Shown here: positions 36,988-45,363 of the stretch, one piece after another
Layout of the letters: each line of letters starts with the position of its first letter
Numbering within the stretch: position 1 is the stretch's first letter
Assembly (NCBI RefSeq): GCF_029893805.1
Contig: NZ_JARXYP010000001.1
Span: forward strand, 806,001 to 870,000
Reading direction: 5' to 3'
Length of the DNA: 64,000 nt
From: Streptomyces sp. SAI-135
GTDB taxonomy: Bacteria; Actinomycetota; Actinomycetes; Streptomycetales; Streptomycetaceae
Position numbers and translations under genes: made by a program
The notes under the pieces: generated by a model
Seen by the model: only the letters and a program-made list of their open reading frames with translations
Database searches by the model: none
What the model was told of the DNA's origin: nothing

Positions 36988-38487
36988 ATGACCTCTCCCA
37001 CCGACTCCCGGATCCGGCAACTGGGCATCCTCGCCGTACTCGTCCTGCTCACAGAGACGGCTCCGCTGGAGGTGAGCCTGGTCTACCCGGCAGCCAGGTC
37101 CCTCGCGCAGTCTTTCGGCAGCGCAGGTGCCGACGCCGTCACCGGCACGGTGAGCCTGGCCGCCGTGGTGTGCATCCCCCTGCTGGGGCGCATCGCCGAT
37201 GTGGTGGGCAAGAAGCGGGTGCTGCTGTACTCGGGGGCGCTGTTCGCGAGCGGGTCGCTGTTGTGCGCGGTGGCCGCATCGCTGCCGCTGCTGTTGCTCG
37301 GCCGGGTCCTGCAGGGCGCCGTAGGCGGTGCACTGGCGGTTGCCTACGCGATGGTCCGCGATGCACTTCCCCGCCATCGGGTGCCGGTCGCGCTGGGCAT
37401 CGTTTCCAGTGGGATCGGAATCAGCGGGATCACCGCGCCCTTCCTCGGTGGCGCGCTGGTCGACCGTTACGGCTATCACGGCGTGTTCTGGTTCCTGTTC
37501 CTGCTGAGCGCGCTGGTTCTGCCGCTTGCGGCGGTAGTACTTCCCGGCGACCAGCGTCCGAACGACGCGTCCGCGCCGGAACGCCCGCGACTTGATGTTC
37601 CCGGAGCGCTCCTGCTCGGCCTGGCCGCCGCGGCACTGGTGTCGGGCATCAGCGCTGGCGTGCGCTCGGGCTGGTCCTCGCCCGGCTTCCTGGCGGCCCT
37701 TCCCTCCGCGGCACTCCTGGCCATCGGCTTCTGGCGACGTGAACGGTCCAGGCCCGACCCCGCCATCGACCTCGGCCTGCTCACCGCTCCGGCGGTGCGG
37801 GGCACGCTGCTTCCGGCCGTACTCACCACGGCCTGCACGTCCGCCGTCGCCTACCTGCTGGCCCAGCTCCTGCAGACCCCGCGCCATGCCGGACTCGGCT
37901 ACGCCTTCGGGCTGACCGCACTGGCCGCGGCTGGCTGGACCTTCACTCTGGGACTCGGTTCACTCGCCGGCGGCCCCATCGGCGGGTACCTGGCCAGGCG
38001 CAGCGGCCCTCGCAGCACGGCGCTGACGGCGCAGGCACTGGTCACGGTCGGGGCGTTCGGCTTCGCCGCACTGCCCGGGCAGCGCGGTGCCATCCTGCTG
38101 ATCAGCCTGGTGTTCGGTCTGGGCATCGGGCTCGCCTACGTATCCTTCGCCAACCTCATCACCGAGGCCGTGCCCGACGAACGAGCCGCCACCGGAACGG
38201 CCTTGCTCGCGGTCGCCAACCAGCTCGGGGCGGCAACCGGGGCATCGGTCCTGGCCTCGGTACGCACCCTGTACCCGGTCGGTCCCACCGGAACGCTCTT
38301 CGCGGGCAGCGGCTACCGCCTGGCCTTCATCTGCGCCGCGGCCGCCGCGCTGCTCGCCCTGCTGACCACCTGGCGCATGCGACACGGCCGCGCCCCGGCA
38401 ACCGGCGGTGCCGCCACCCGTCGTACCGACCTGCCCGCAGCCGTGGCTGCGGGCACCAAATCCACCATCACCAAGGAGATGATCTGA
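36988..38487 (+). CDS. MFS transporter (DHA-type exporter)
   Basis: 499 residues with about 14 hydrophobic helices. LLGRIADVVGKKRVLLYSGA is motif A. RVLQGAVGGALAVAYAMVRD and SSGIGISGITAPFLGGALVD (motif C, TM5) mark a proton-driven exporter. The TauD/TfdA dioxygenase gene starts one base after its stop, so the two form an operon. It is divergent from a TetR gene that should repress both. Substrate unknown; export of a substrate or product of the dioxygenase is possible. Confidence 0.88.
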   Translation: MTSPTDSRIRQLGILAVLVLLTETAPLEVSLVYPAARSLAQSFGSAGADAVTGTVSLAAVVCIPLLGRIADVVGKKRVLLYSGALFASGSLLCAVAASLPLLLLGRVLQGAVGGALAVAYAMVRDALPRHRVPVALGIVSSGIGISGITAPFLGGALVDRYGYHGVFWFLFLLSALVLPLAAVVLPGDQRPNDASAPERPRLDVPGALLLGLAAAALVSGISAGVRSGWSSPGFLAALPSAALLAIGFWRRERSRPDPAIDLGLLTAPAVRGTLLPAVLTTACTSAVAYLLAQLLQTPRHAGLGYAFGLTALAAAGWTFTLGLGSLAGGPIGGYLARRSGPRSTALTAQALVTVGAFGFAALPGQRGAILLISLVFGLGIGLAYVSFANLITEAVPDERAATGTALLAVANQLGAATGASVLASVRTLYPVGPTGTLFAGSGYRLAFICAAAAALLALLTTWRMRHGRAPATGGAATRRTDLPAAVAAGTKSTITKEMI

Positions 38488-38488
38488 C

Positions 38489-39421
38489 ATGACCTCTCGG
38501 ACCGGACAACTCGAGACGCCCGCATTCGCCCGCTCCGCCCGAGCACTACGTCCGACCACGGTCGGACGGGAGTCCCGTCCGGACAGCACCGGCGGACCGT
38601 ACCGGCACCTTGCCCTGGTTCCGCAATCCCGGCTGATCGGCGCCGAGGTTCGCGGCATCGACCTCGCCGAGGATCTCGTTCCCGAAGTGCTCGCCGAACT
38701 CAAGCGCGCACTGCTGGAATGGAAGGTGCTGTTCTTCCGCGGGCAGAAACTCACCGCCCGTGAGCACGCCGCCGTGGCCCGGCACTGGGGCGAACTCGAA
38801 GACCATCCCTTCCTGCCCAAGGCCGAGATCCCCGAGGTGGTCCGCCTCGAACACGACGCGACGCATCCCGGAACCGAGAACATCTGGCACAGCGACGTCA
38901 GCTTCAGTCCCAATCCGCCGCTGGGTTCCATGCTGCGCGCTGTCACGGTGCCCGGACTCGGCGGAGACACATTGTGGGCCGACATGTACGCGGCCTACGA
39001 GGGACTTCCCGCAGAAGTCCGCGGATACATCGACGGGCTGACCGCGCTCCACGAGATTCCGACGGTGCCTGCGGAAGCCGGGGGCGAGGTGGCGAAGAAC
39101 ATGCGCGCGGCACGCGCCCGACTCCAACCGGTGGAGCACCCCGTGGTGCGCACTCATCCCGAAACCGGCCGCAAACTCCTCTACGTCAACGCGGTGTTCA
39201 CCACCGCCATCGTCGGTCTGACACCGAGCGAGAGCCAGGACCTGCTCGACCTGCTGTTCCGCCAGGCGGCGCATCCCGAGTACCAGGTCCGCTTCCACTG
39301 GGAACCGGGCTCGGTCGCTTTCTGGGACAACCGAGCCACCCAGCACTACGCGGTGAGCGACTACTTCCCCGACTCGCGGCTGATGGAACGAGTCACGGTC
39401 ATCGGCGACCGCCCGTACTGA
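38489..39421 (+). CDS. TauD/TfdA family Fe(II)/2-oxoglutarate dioxygenase
   Basis: 310 residues. The 2-His-1-Asp iron site is H134 and D136 (IWHSDVSF) and H286 (ATQHYAV), with the 2-oxoglutarate Arg about residues 297-301 (RLMERVTV). RGIDLAEDL and FFRGQKLTAREHAA are typical of alkylsulfonate/TfdA-like dioxygenases. These enzymes hydroxylate next to a heteroatom and release, for example, sulfite or a phenol. It lies one base after the MFS stop, with GGAG at 38474-38477 within the end of that gene. The N-terminal 30 residues are extra compared with TauD. Substrate not determined. Confidence 0.9.
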   Translation: MTSRTGQLETPAFARSARALRPTTVGRESRPDSTGGPYRHLALVPQSRLIGAEVRGIDLAEDLVPEVLAELKRALLEWKVLFFRGQKLTAREHAAVARHWGELEDHPFLPKAEIPEVVRLEHDATHPGTENIWHSDVSFSPNPPLGSMLRAVTVPGLGGDTLWADMYAAYEGLPAEVRGYIDGLTALHEIPTVPAEAGGEVAKNMRAARARLQPVEHPVVRTHPETGRKLLYVNAVFTTAIVGLTPSESQDLLDLLFRQAAHPEYQVRFHWEPGSVAFWDNRATQHYAVSDYFPDSRLMERVTVIGDRPY

Positions 39422-39620
39422 GCATGGGGCCGCTGCCAGATCTGCCCTGACCTGCGGCGCAGACAAATAACGGTCCCCCCTCCCTCTAGCTGCCGACGGG
39501 CGAGCGCGAATCGAGTGGCGCCGGCTCTGGTGCCAGCGCTCGCCTACGGGCTGGCCATTTTTGGACGATTCCGGAAGGTTTGTAACGCCCACAACCCTGG
39601 CGCGAGACCTCTGCGCGCTC

Positions 39621-39640
39621 TATAGTGAACGTTACATACA
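39621..39640 (+). promoter_or_regulatory. Motif-B site before the anti-sigma-like ATPase gene
   Basis: TATAGTGAACGTTACATACA, on the gene strand, includes TATAGT (39621-39626) as a -10 box. The same 20-base element, in the same orientation to the next gene, precedes the genes starting at 49233 and 61074. The -35 region is weak here. Confidence 0.6.
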
Positions 39641-39712
39641 CCACATGATCGGTCAAATTTGGTCCAAGCCCGGGCCCACGCCTCGGCGGTCTGAGGAACG
39701 AGAGGCTCCGCG

Positions 39713-40117
39713 ATGTCCCCGACCATGATCCTTACGAAACCCCGGCAAGATTTCGAGATCGCAATCGCTCCAGATCTCGTTCACGTCCCCCAGGCCCGAA
39801 ACGCCGCATTCGCGATCATGAAGCTTTGGGATATAGAGGATTCCCTGGCGGATGACATGCGGCTGGTTGTGTCAGAACTGGTGTCGAACGCGATCGAGCA
39901 TGGTTACGGCCGGGTCGGTCTGCGCATCACAGAGACGGCCGACGAAGTAAAGATCGAAGTCTCTGACTCCAATCCGGCACCTGCCCGAGTGCGTTGCGCT
40001 CATGAGGAGGAGCTGAGGGGACGGGGTCTCATGATCGTCGCAAGTCTTGCGGACAGCTGGGGCGTGAGTGAGGACGGCTACTGCACCTGGGCGGCATTCC
40101 TGACCGGGAAGCAATAA
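39713..40117 (+). CDS. Anti-sigma-factor-like ATP-binding protein (HATPase_c_2)
   Basis: 134 residues of the RsbW/SpoIIAB-like serine-kinase family that is abundant in Streptomyces. The N box LRLVVSELVSNAIEHGYGRV-type motif is present (VVSELVSNAIEHGYG), followed by VKIEVSDSNP and GRGLMIVASLADSWGV (G boxes), and TWAAFL closes the fold. Such proteins bind ATP and either sequester a sigma factor or phosphorylate an anti-anti-sigma partner. No partner gene is adjacent. A motif-B site about 75-90 bp upstream ties its expression to the catabolic operons, which is unexpected. Confidence 0.85.
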   Translation: MSPTMILTKPRQDFEIAIAPDLVHVPQARNAAFAIMKLWDIEDSLADDMRLVVSELVSNAIEHGYGRVGLRITETADEVKIEVSDSNPAPARVRCAHEEELRGRGLMIVASLADSWGVSEDGYCTWAAFLTGKQ

Positions 40118-40589
40118 CGCGAAACAGCATCTGCCGACCCGCGCTCCGTTGGAGAAGTGCGGCGGAACAAACGCCGCCAATGCGATGCACTGCGGGGCCT
40201 TGACGTATTCCGGGCCCGCGTTCTCGGTGCAGCCAGCGCTGTACCCGCCTTGGTCGGCCCCGGTCTGCGTCGCTCCTCCAGATCCTGACCTTGATCCCGT
40301 AGATCCCGCTGTCCTCATGTTCCTGCCGGACGATCGCGCAGATCATGCCAGAGGAACGGGCCAGAAGTGCCGTCCCGCGAAAAACGATCTTCATGGGGAT
40401 GACTCCCTGACAGGGCTTTCGGCACCCATGCCCGACGCCTTCGGCGAACCGGAGACGCCTTCGGAACATGGCGAGACCGGTTGCCGATGCGCTGGCCCCC
40501 GTCGTCCCGATCGGTTCGCGGACCTGGCTCGATGCCGCCGGAACTCACTGCCTGGCCTCTGCGTGCCGTTCCGGCAATCGGTGCGCTGA
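40118..40589. other. Intergenic, one weak minus-strand ORF
   Basis: About 470 bp. A minus-strand frame from ATG 40394 (GGGAG eight bases upstream) begins MKIVFRGTALLARSSGMICA and remains open into the ATPase gene. It has a fair ribosome site but no recognised family and overlaps a solid gene, so it is not called as a CDS. Confidence 0.35.
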
Positions 40590-41234
40590 TCAGCGCACCG
40601 ATTTCGACCCTGGGCGCCACAGAGGATGCTTGAGCTTCGCCCACATGGGGTCGACCATGCCGGTGCGTAGGCCGGCGCGTGCCTCCGGGTCCGCCATGGC
40701 CATGCCGACGTGTCCGGCCAGGACAATGCCGGCGGTCAGGGCTAGCCAGTCGTGGACGAAGGTTGCGCTGGTCCGCCACCTGATCGGCGTGAGATGGGTG
40801 AACCACATGATCAGGCCCGTGGCCAGCATCACCAGCGACGCCCCGGCGATCCAGGCCGCGTAGATCTTTTGCCCGGCGTTGAATTTGGCCGCCGGCCGGG
40901 ACGAGTAGCGCTTGTCGCGGCGCAAGGCCGCCCGCAGCCACACCTTGTCGTGCGGCCCGAAGCGGTTCAGATGCCCGAGGTCCGCACGGAAGTGGCGGGA
41001 GAACAGGCCGATGAGCACCGGCACGGGCAGGGCGAGCCCGGCCCACTCATGGATGCGGACCACCAGGTTCCGCCGTCCGACCATCTCTGCGAGGACCGGG
41101 ATGTAGAGGAAGGATGCCGTCACCACGCAGACGCCCATCAAGAGGGCTGTCATGCGGTGCACCCAGCGCTGCGCGGGCCCGAACCGCCGGACTGCGGCGG
41201 CCTGCGGGCTGTGCGCCTCAGCTCGTGGGGTCAT
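40590..41234 (-). CDS. Cytochrome b (b561/formate-dehydrogenase gamma-like) membrane subunit
   Basis: 214 residues, four hydrophobic helices. Candidate heme-ligand His residues lie in or beside helices: RWVHRMTAL, VRIHEWAGLAL, FVHDWLALTAG and LAGHVGMAM. It is the membrane electron donor expected for the molybdopterin protein encoded just upstream, whose 3' end it overlaps by 17 bases (ATG 41234, upstream stop at 41218). Together the pair looks like an MsrPQ-type or sulfite-oxidase-type system: quinol or heme electrons pass to an extracytoplasmic molybdenum enzyme. Confidence 0.82.
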   Translation of the reverse strand: MTPRAEAHSPQAAAVRRFGPAQRWVHRMTALLMGVCVVTASFLYIPVLAEMVGRRNLVVRIHEWAGLALPVPVLIGLFSRHFRADLGHLNRFGPHDKVWLRAALRRDKRYSSRPAAKFNAGQKIYAAWIAGASLVMLATGLIMWFTHLTPIRWRTSATFVHDWLALTAGIVLAGHVGMAMADPEARAGLRTGMVDPMWAKLKHPLWRPGSKSVR

Positions 41235-41943
41235 CGTCACGCCCGTTCGATCGGCCGACCCAGGCGTCGATGTCATACCCGAGGCGCTCCCAGTAGCCTG
41301 GGCGCACGTCCTCGGTGACAGTGATCCCCGACAGCCACTTGGCGGACTTGTAGAAGTACATCGGCGCCACGTACAGGCGGACCGGGCCGCCGTGGGAGTG
41401 GCCGATGTCCTTGTCCTGCATGCGCAGAGCCACCAAGACATCAGAGCGACGCGCTTGGTCGAGGGTGAGGCTTTCGGAGTAGGCGCCGTCGAAGCACGTG
41501 AAGCGCACCGCCCCGGCCTTGGCGTGCACGCCCGCGGCATCCAGCAGGCGGGACAGCCGTACGCCCTCGAAGGGGGTCTCCGGCACCCGCCAGCCGGTGA
41601 CGCACTGGACGTCCCTGACCATCCGGGTCTGGGGCAGTGCGCGCAGGTCGTCCAGTGTGTAGGTCTTCGGACGGTCGACCAGTCCCCCGATCTCGAGGGT
41701 GTAGTTCGTCGCGTCCTTGCGCGGCACCGAAGAGGTCACCGAGTAGTAGCGGAAGCCGCCGCCGTTGGGCAGCAGACCGGTCAAGCCGGATGGGTCGAGC
41801 TGTGATGCACTGCCCAGAAACGCTTCGGTACCGCGTTGCAGACTTGGTGCGGCATAGACGCCCAACGCCCCGAGGCCGAGGGTGCCGAGAAAGACGCGTC
41901 TGCCCACGGGAGCGCCTCGCTTCTCGGGTCGTTCAGAGTTCAC
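41218..41943 (-). CDS. Exported molybdopterin-dependent oxidoreductase (sulfite oxidase/YedY fold)
   Basis: 241 residues from GTG 41943, which has GGAG eight bases upstream; the frame stays open to 42033 but without a ribosome site. GRRVFLGTLGLGALGVYAAP is a Tat-like signal with RR at 15-16. The Mo-ligand Cys is C114 in RDVQCVTGW. GGPVRLYVAPMYFYKSAKW is the conserved C-terminal cofactor region. The family oxidises sulfite or reduces S- or N-oxides such as methionine sulfoxide. Overlap with the cytochrome b gene implies one complex. The twin motif-A promoter upstream is shared with the divergent exporter gene. Confidence 0.87.
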   Translation of the reverse strand: MNSERPEKRGAPVGRRVFLGTLGLGALGVYAAPSLQRGTEAFLGSASQLDPSGLTGLLPNGGGFRYYSVTSSVPRKDATNYTLEIGGLVDRPKTYTLDDLRALPQTRMVRDVQCVTGWRVPETPFEGVRLSRLLDAAGVHAKAGAVRFTCFDGAYSESLTLDQARRSDVLVALRMQDKDIGHSHGGPVRLYVAPMYFYKSAKWLSGITVTEDVRPGYWERLGYDIDAWVGRSNGRDDDPTS

Positions 41944-42090
41944 GTACTCATCTCCTATGAGTTCGCTGTACCGCCGAGGTCTCCCTGTAAGGGGGCTTCT
42001 TGCTCGTGTCCGAGCATCGGTTGCCGGGTTCACCAGGTCTCCATGAAGCCGACGCCTGGGCGGAAGGCGTCAGAACCCCATCATGAGATA

Positions 42091-42148
42091 GAACATTCTG
42101 TCATGTAAGAATGACGACGACTCGCGGACTTGTCAATACAGAACGTTC
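42091..42148. promoter_or_regulatory. Twin motif-A sites in divergent promoter (TTGACA leftward)
   Basis: GAACGTTC at 42141-42148 and a one-mismatch copy GAACATTC at 42091-42098 are 50 bp apart. Leftward, a perfect TTGACA (complement of 42131-42136) and CATTCT 17 bases on form the promoter of the molybdopterin gene. Rightward, TTGTCA at 42130-42135 may serve the exporter gene. The layout equals those at 6868-6925 and 51569-51628. Confidence 0.65.
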
Positions 42149-42281
42149 TACCTTTACGATGCCCGAGCGCCATCCGGCCGAAGCGCCCCGTCGCTCACCA
42201 GAAGTGACCTCCGCCCGCTCGACGCACATCCTGGCGCTCCGCAGCGAGGGCCGGCACAGCTCCTCGAAAGGAACCACAGGC

Positions 42282-43928
42282 ATGACATCAGCTGCCGACG
42301 CCGCGTCGGCTCCCGCAAGAGCGGGAACGCCAGGAACGGTCGAGCCGAGCCGCTACTCCCACCGCGAGATCATGGTGATCCTTTCGGGCCTGCTCCTGGG
42401 TATGTTCCTGGCCGCGCTGGACCAGACCGTGGTCTCCACCGCCATCTACAAGATCGGCGAGAGCCTGCATGGCCTCACCGCGCAGGCGTGGGTCACCACG
42501 GCGTTCCTGATCACCTCGACCATCGCGACGCCGCTCTACGGGAAGCTGTCCGACCAGTACGGGCGCAAGCCGTTCTTCATGTTCGCGATTTCCGTGTTCG
42601 TGGTCGGCTCGACACTGTGCACGCTCTCCACGTCCATGTACATGCTCGCCGCGTTCCGAGCCGTCCAGGGTATCGGCGCCGGTGGCTTGTTCTCACTGGC
42701 GCTCGCCATCATCGGTGACATCATCCCGCCGCGTGAACGTGCCAAGTATCAGGGCTACTTCATGGCCGTTTTCGGTACGTCCAGCGTGCTCGGCCCGGTC
42801 ATCGGCGGCGCACTCGCCGGTGCGGGCACGGTCGCAGGCATCGACGGCTGGCGCTGGATCTTCCTGATCAACGTGCCGATCGGCATCGCTGCCCTGATCG
42901 TCGTAGCCAAGGTGCTCCACCTCGACCACCAGCGCCGCGATCAGAAGATCGACTACCTGGGCGCGCTTGCGCTGATCACCACGTTGGTCCCTCTGCTCGT
43001 GGTCGCCGAGCAGGGGCGTGAGTGGGGCTGGGGTTCAGGCCGCTCGCTGGCCTCGTACATCACCGGCGCCGTCGGCGTGGTGCTGTTCCTGCTGGCCGAG
43101 CGCCGCGCAGGCGACGATGCGCTGCTGCCTCTGCGGCTCTTCCGCAACCGGATGTTCGCGATCGGCACCGCCCAGTCGTTCATCATCGGTATCGGGATGT
43201 TCGGCGGCATCACCCTGCTGCCGCTCTACCTCCAACTGGTCAAGGGCAACTCCCCCACCAAAGCGGGGCTCCTGACGCTGCCGCTGGTGCTCGGCATCAT
43301 GCTGCTGTCACTCGTCTCAGGCCAGATCACCTCTCGCACCGGGCGTTACAAAGCCTTTCCGGTGATCGGCTGTGTTCTCCTGGTGTCGGGTCTGCTGATG
43401 TTGTGGAAGGTGTCAGCCGACAGCGGTCTGTTGTACATCGACATCTCGATGTTCGTCGTCGGCGCCGGGCTCGGCCTGAACCTGCAGACCATCGTGCTGG
43501 CGATGCAGAACGCGGTCTCCGCCAGGGACATCGGAGTCGCCACGTCCTCCACTACCTTCTTCCGGCAGATGGGCGGCACCATCGGCGTCGCCATCTTCTT
43601 GTCCATCGTCTACTCGCTGGTCTCCGACAAGATCGCAAGTGCCTTCGCGGCCGCGCAGCACACCACAGCCTTCGAGAAGGCGGCGGCCGCCCACCCGGAC
43701 CAGTTGAAGATCCTGAGCGACACCAACACGGACGCACTCAACGACACGTCCTTCCTGTCGAAGCTCGACTCGACCCTGGCCCACCCTTTCAAGGTCGGCT
43801 TCACCGACTCGATCTCGGTGGCTTTCCTGGTGGGCGCGGTGGTCCTCGTCGTCGCGCTGCTGCTCTCCTTGCTGATCAAGGAGGTCCCGCTGCGAACCCA
43901 CGCAGCCGCGTTCGACAAAGCCGAGTAG
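42282..43928 (+). CDS. DHA2-family MFS exporter (EmrB/QacA type)
   Basis: 548 residues, 14 helices. GMFLAALDQTVVSTAIYKIG (motif D1), GKLSDQYGRKPFF (motif A), RAVQGIGAGGLFSLALAIIG (motif B) and GTSSVLGPVIGGAL (motif C) place it with EmrB/QacA drug exporters. A soluble loop near the C-terminal end (about residues 450-505) separates the last helices. ATG 42282 is preceded by AAAGGA about nine bases upstream; an in-frame ATG at 42159 would add 41 residues of poor quality. It shares the motif-A intergenic region with the molybdopterin operon and ends at a strong terminator. Confidence 0.92.
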   Translation: MTSAADAASAPARAGTPGTVEPSRYSHREIMVILSGLLLGMFLAALDQTVVSTAIYKIGESLHGLTAQAWVTTAFLITSTIATPLYGKLSDQYGRKPFFMFAISVFVVGSTLCTLSTSMYMLAAFRAVQGIGAGGLFSLALAIIGDIIPPRERAKYQGYFMAVFGTSSVLGPVIGGALAGAGTVAGIDGWRWIFLINVPIGIAALIVVAKVLHLDHQRRDQKIDYLGALALITTLVPLLVVAEQGREWGWGSGRSLASYITGAVGVVLFLLAERRAGDDALLPLRLFRNRMFAIGTAQSFIIGIGMFGGITLLPLYLQLVKGNSPTKAGLLTLPLVLGIMLLSLVSGQITSRTGRYKAFPVIGCVLLVSGLLMLWKVSADSGLLYIDISMFVVGAGLGLNLQTIVLAMQNAVSARDIGVATSSTTFFRQMGGTIGVAIFLSIVYSLVSDKIASAFAAAQHTTAFEKAAAAHPDQLKILSDTNTDALNDTSFLSKLDSTLAHPFKVGFTDSISVAFLVGAVVLVVALLLSLLIKEVPLRTHAAAFDKAE

Positions 43929-43954
43929 CAGAAGGTCCAGCAAAGAGTGCTGAA

Positions 43955-43979
43955 CCCGGCCGGTCCACCGCCGGCCGGG
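43955..43979. terminator. Bidirectional terminator between exporter and egtB
   Basis: CCCGGCCGG (43955-43963) pairs perfectly with CCGGCCGGG (43971-43979) around a 7-base loop, midway between two convergent stop codons. Confidence 0.75.
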
Positions 43980-43995
43980 TGAGGTGCGCGATAGA

Positions 43996-45351
43996 TCAAG
44001 CAGTTTCCGCCGACCGCACGGTGCGGAACCCGGAGAAAATCTGCCGCCGGATCGGATAGTCCCAGTTGCGGAAGGTGCCCCGGCAGGCCACCGCGTCCAC
44101 GGCGAAAGAGCCACCACGCAGCACCTTGTAGGCAGACCCGAAGAACACTTCCGAATATTCCTTGTAGGGAAACGCCCGGAAGCCCGGGTACGGAGCGAAG
44201 TCGCTCGATGTCCACTCCCAGACGTCGCCGATCAATTGCCGCACACCCAGCGGTGATTCTCCGGCCGGATAGCTGCCCGCGGGCGCCGGGCGCAGATGCC
44301 GCTGACCGAGGTTGGCATGCTCCGGACTCGGGTCCGTATCGCCCCACGGATAGCGCGTCGAGCGGCCGTCGACCGGGTCGTGTCGAGCGGCCTTCTCCCA
44401 TTCGGCCTCCATGGGCAGGCGCCGCCCGGCCCATCGAGCCCAGGCGTCTGCCTCGTACCAGCACACGTGCAGCACCGGCTCGTTGGCCGGGACCACCTCG
44501 GTGACCCCGAAGCGACGCCGCAGCCACTGACCACCGTCACGGTGCCAGAACAATGGGGCGGTGATGGAGTGCCGCCGGATGTGCTCCCACCCTTCAGCGG
44601 TCCACCAGCGCGGTTCGTCGTAACCGCCGTCATCGATGAACGCCTGGTACTCACCGTTGGTGACCGGGGTCGTGTCGATGAAGAACGGTGCCACCTCACG
44701 TCGGTGAGCGGGTCGTTCGTTGTCCAGGGCCCACGGCTCGGAGGATGTGCCCATGGTGAACGGCCCGCCGGGAATCAAGACCTCCGCCGGGCCGGTGAAA
44801 AGCGGTGCGGGATGGGGGTCCGGGGCGGTCAGGGCTTGCGGCCCGGTGCGCAGCTGGTGAGTCACCAGCATGGTCTCGTCGTGCTGCTGTTCATGCTGGG
44901 CGATCATGCCGAATGCGAAGCCCGCCTCCGTCAGTCGCGTTCCGTGGAAGGCGGTTTCCTCCAGCACGTCCAGGGCTCGTCCACGTACGTCCGCCGCGTA
45001 TCGGCGGGCCTCCTCGGGCGCCAGTAGCGGCAGGCTGGGTCTTTCGGAACGCGGGTGCTCAAACGCGTCGTACAGGTTGTCGATCTCGGGGCGTATCGCC
45101 TCCCGCCCGGCGACGGTGCGCAGCAGCCACTGCTCCTCCTGATTGGCAATGTGCGCCAGGTCCCACACGAGGGGGGACATCAGAGGGGACACCTGGGCGG
45201 TCAGCTCGGGACCCTCGACACAGCTGGTCAGCAAGGTGGTGCGTTCACGGGCGGTGGTAAGTGTGCTGAGAGCCCGCTCACGCAAGGCATCAGTACCTGT
45301 GGCCGCTTCGGCGGCGGCCGGAGCGGCGGTGTCATCGGCAGGGTGGTTCAT
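43996..45351 (-). CDS. egtB: EgtB, hercynylcysteine sulfoxide synthase (ergothioneine biosynthesis)
   Basis: 451 residues. The N-terminal DinB-like domain supplies the iron ligands: H67 (WDLAHIANQEEQW), H153 and H157 (AQHEQQHDET). The C-terminal formylglycine-generating-enzyme-like fold includes FTMGTSSEPWALDNERPAH, EWTSSDFAPYPGF, LRGGSF and NWDYPIRRQIFSGFR. EgtB joins trimethyl-histidine (hercynine) to gamma-glutamylcysteine with O2 to form the sulfoxide. It lies 12 bp after egtA on the same strand, and the two form an operon. egtC, egtD and egtE are not in the window, which is unusual for actinomycetes, where egtABCD are commonly together. Confidence 0.95.
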   Translation of the reverse strand: MNHPADDTAAPAAAEAATGTDALRERALSTLTTARERTTLLTSCVEGPELTAQVSPLMSPLVWDLAHIANQEEQWLLRTVAGREAIRPEIDNLYDAFEHPRSERPSLPLLAPEEARRYAADVRGRALDVLEETAFHGTRLTEAGFAFGMIAQHEQQHDETMLVTHQLRTGPQALTAPDPHPAPLFTGPAEVLIPGGPFTMGTSSEPWALDNERPAHRREVAPFFIDTTPVTNGEYQAFIDDGGYDEPRWWTAEGWEHIRRHSITAPLFWHRDGGQWLRRRFGVTEVVPANEPVLHVCWYEADAWARWAGRRLPMEAEWEKAARHDPVDGRSTRYPWGDTDPSPEHANLGQRHLRPAPAGSYPAGESPLGVRQLIGDVWEWTSSDFAPYPGFRAFPYKEYSEVFFGSAYKVLRGGSFAVDAVACRGTFRNWDYPIRRQIFSGFRTVRSAETA

Positions 45352-45363
45352 AGTTCTCCTTGT

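Noticed and set aside
36820..37887. 5' extension of the TetR frame across the divergent MFS gene
   Set aside because: The extension is low-complexity Gln/Gly/Arg-rich sequence opposite a clear MFS protein; the TetR begins at ATG 36819.
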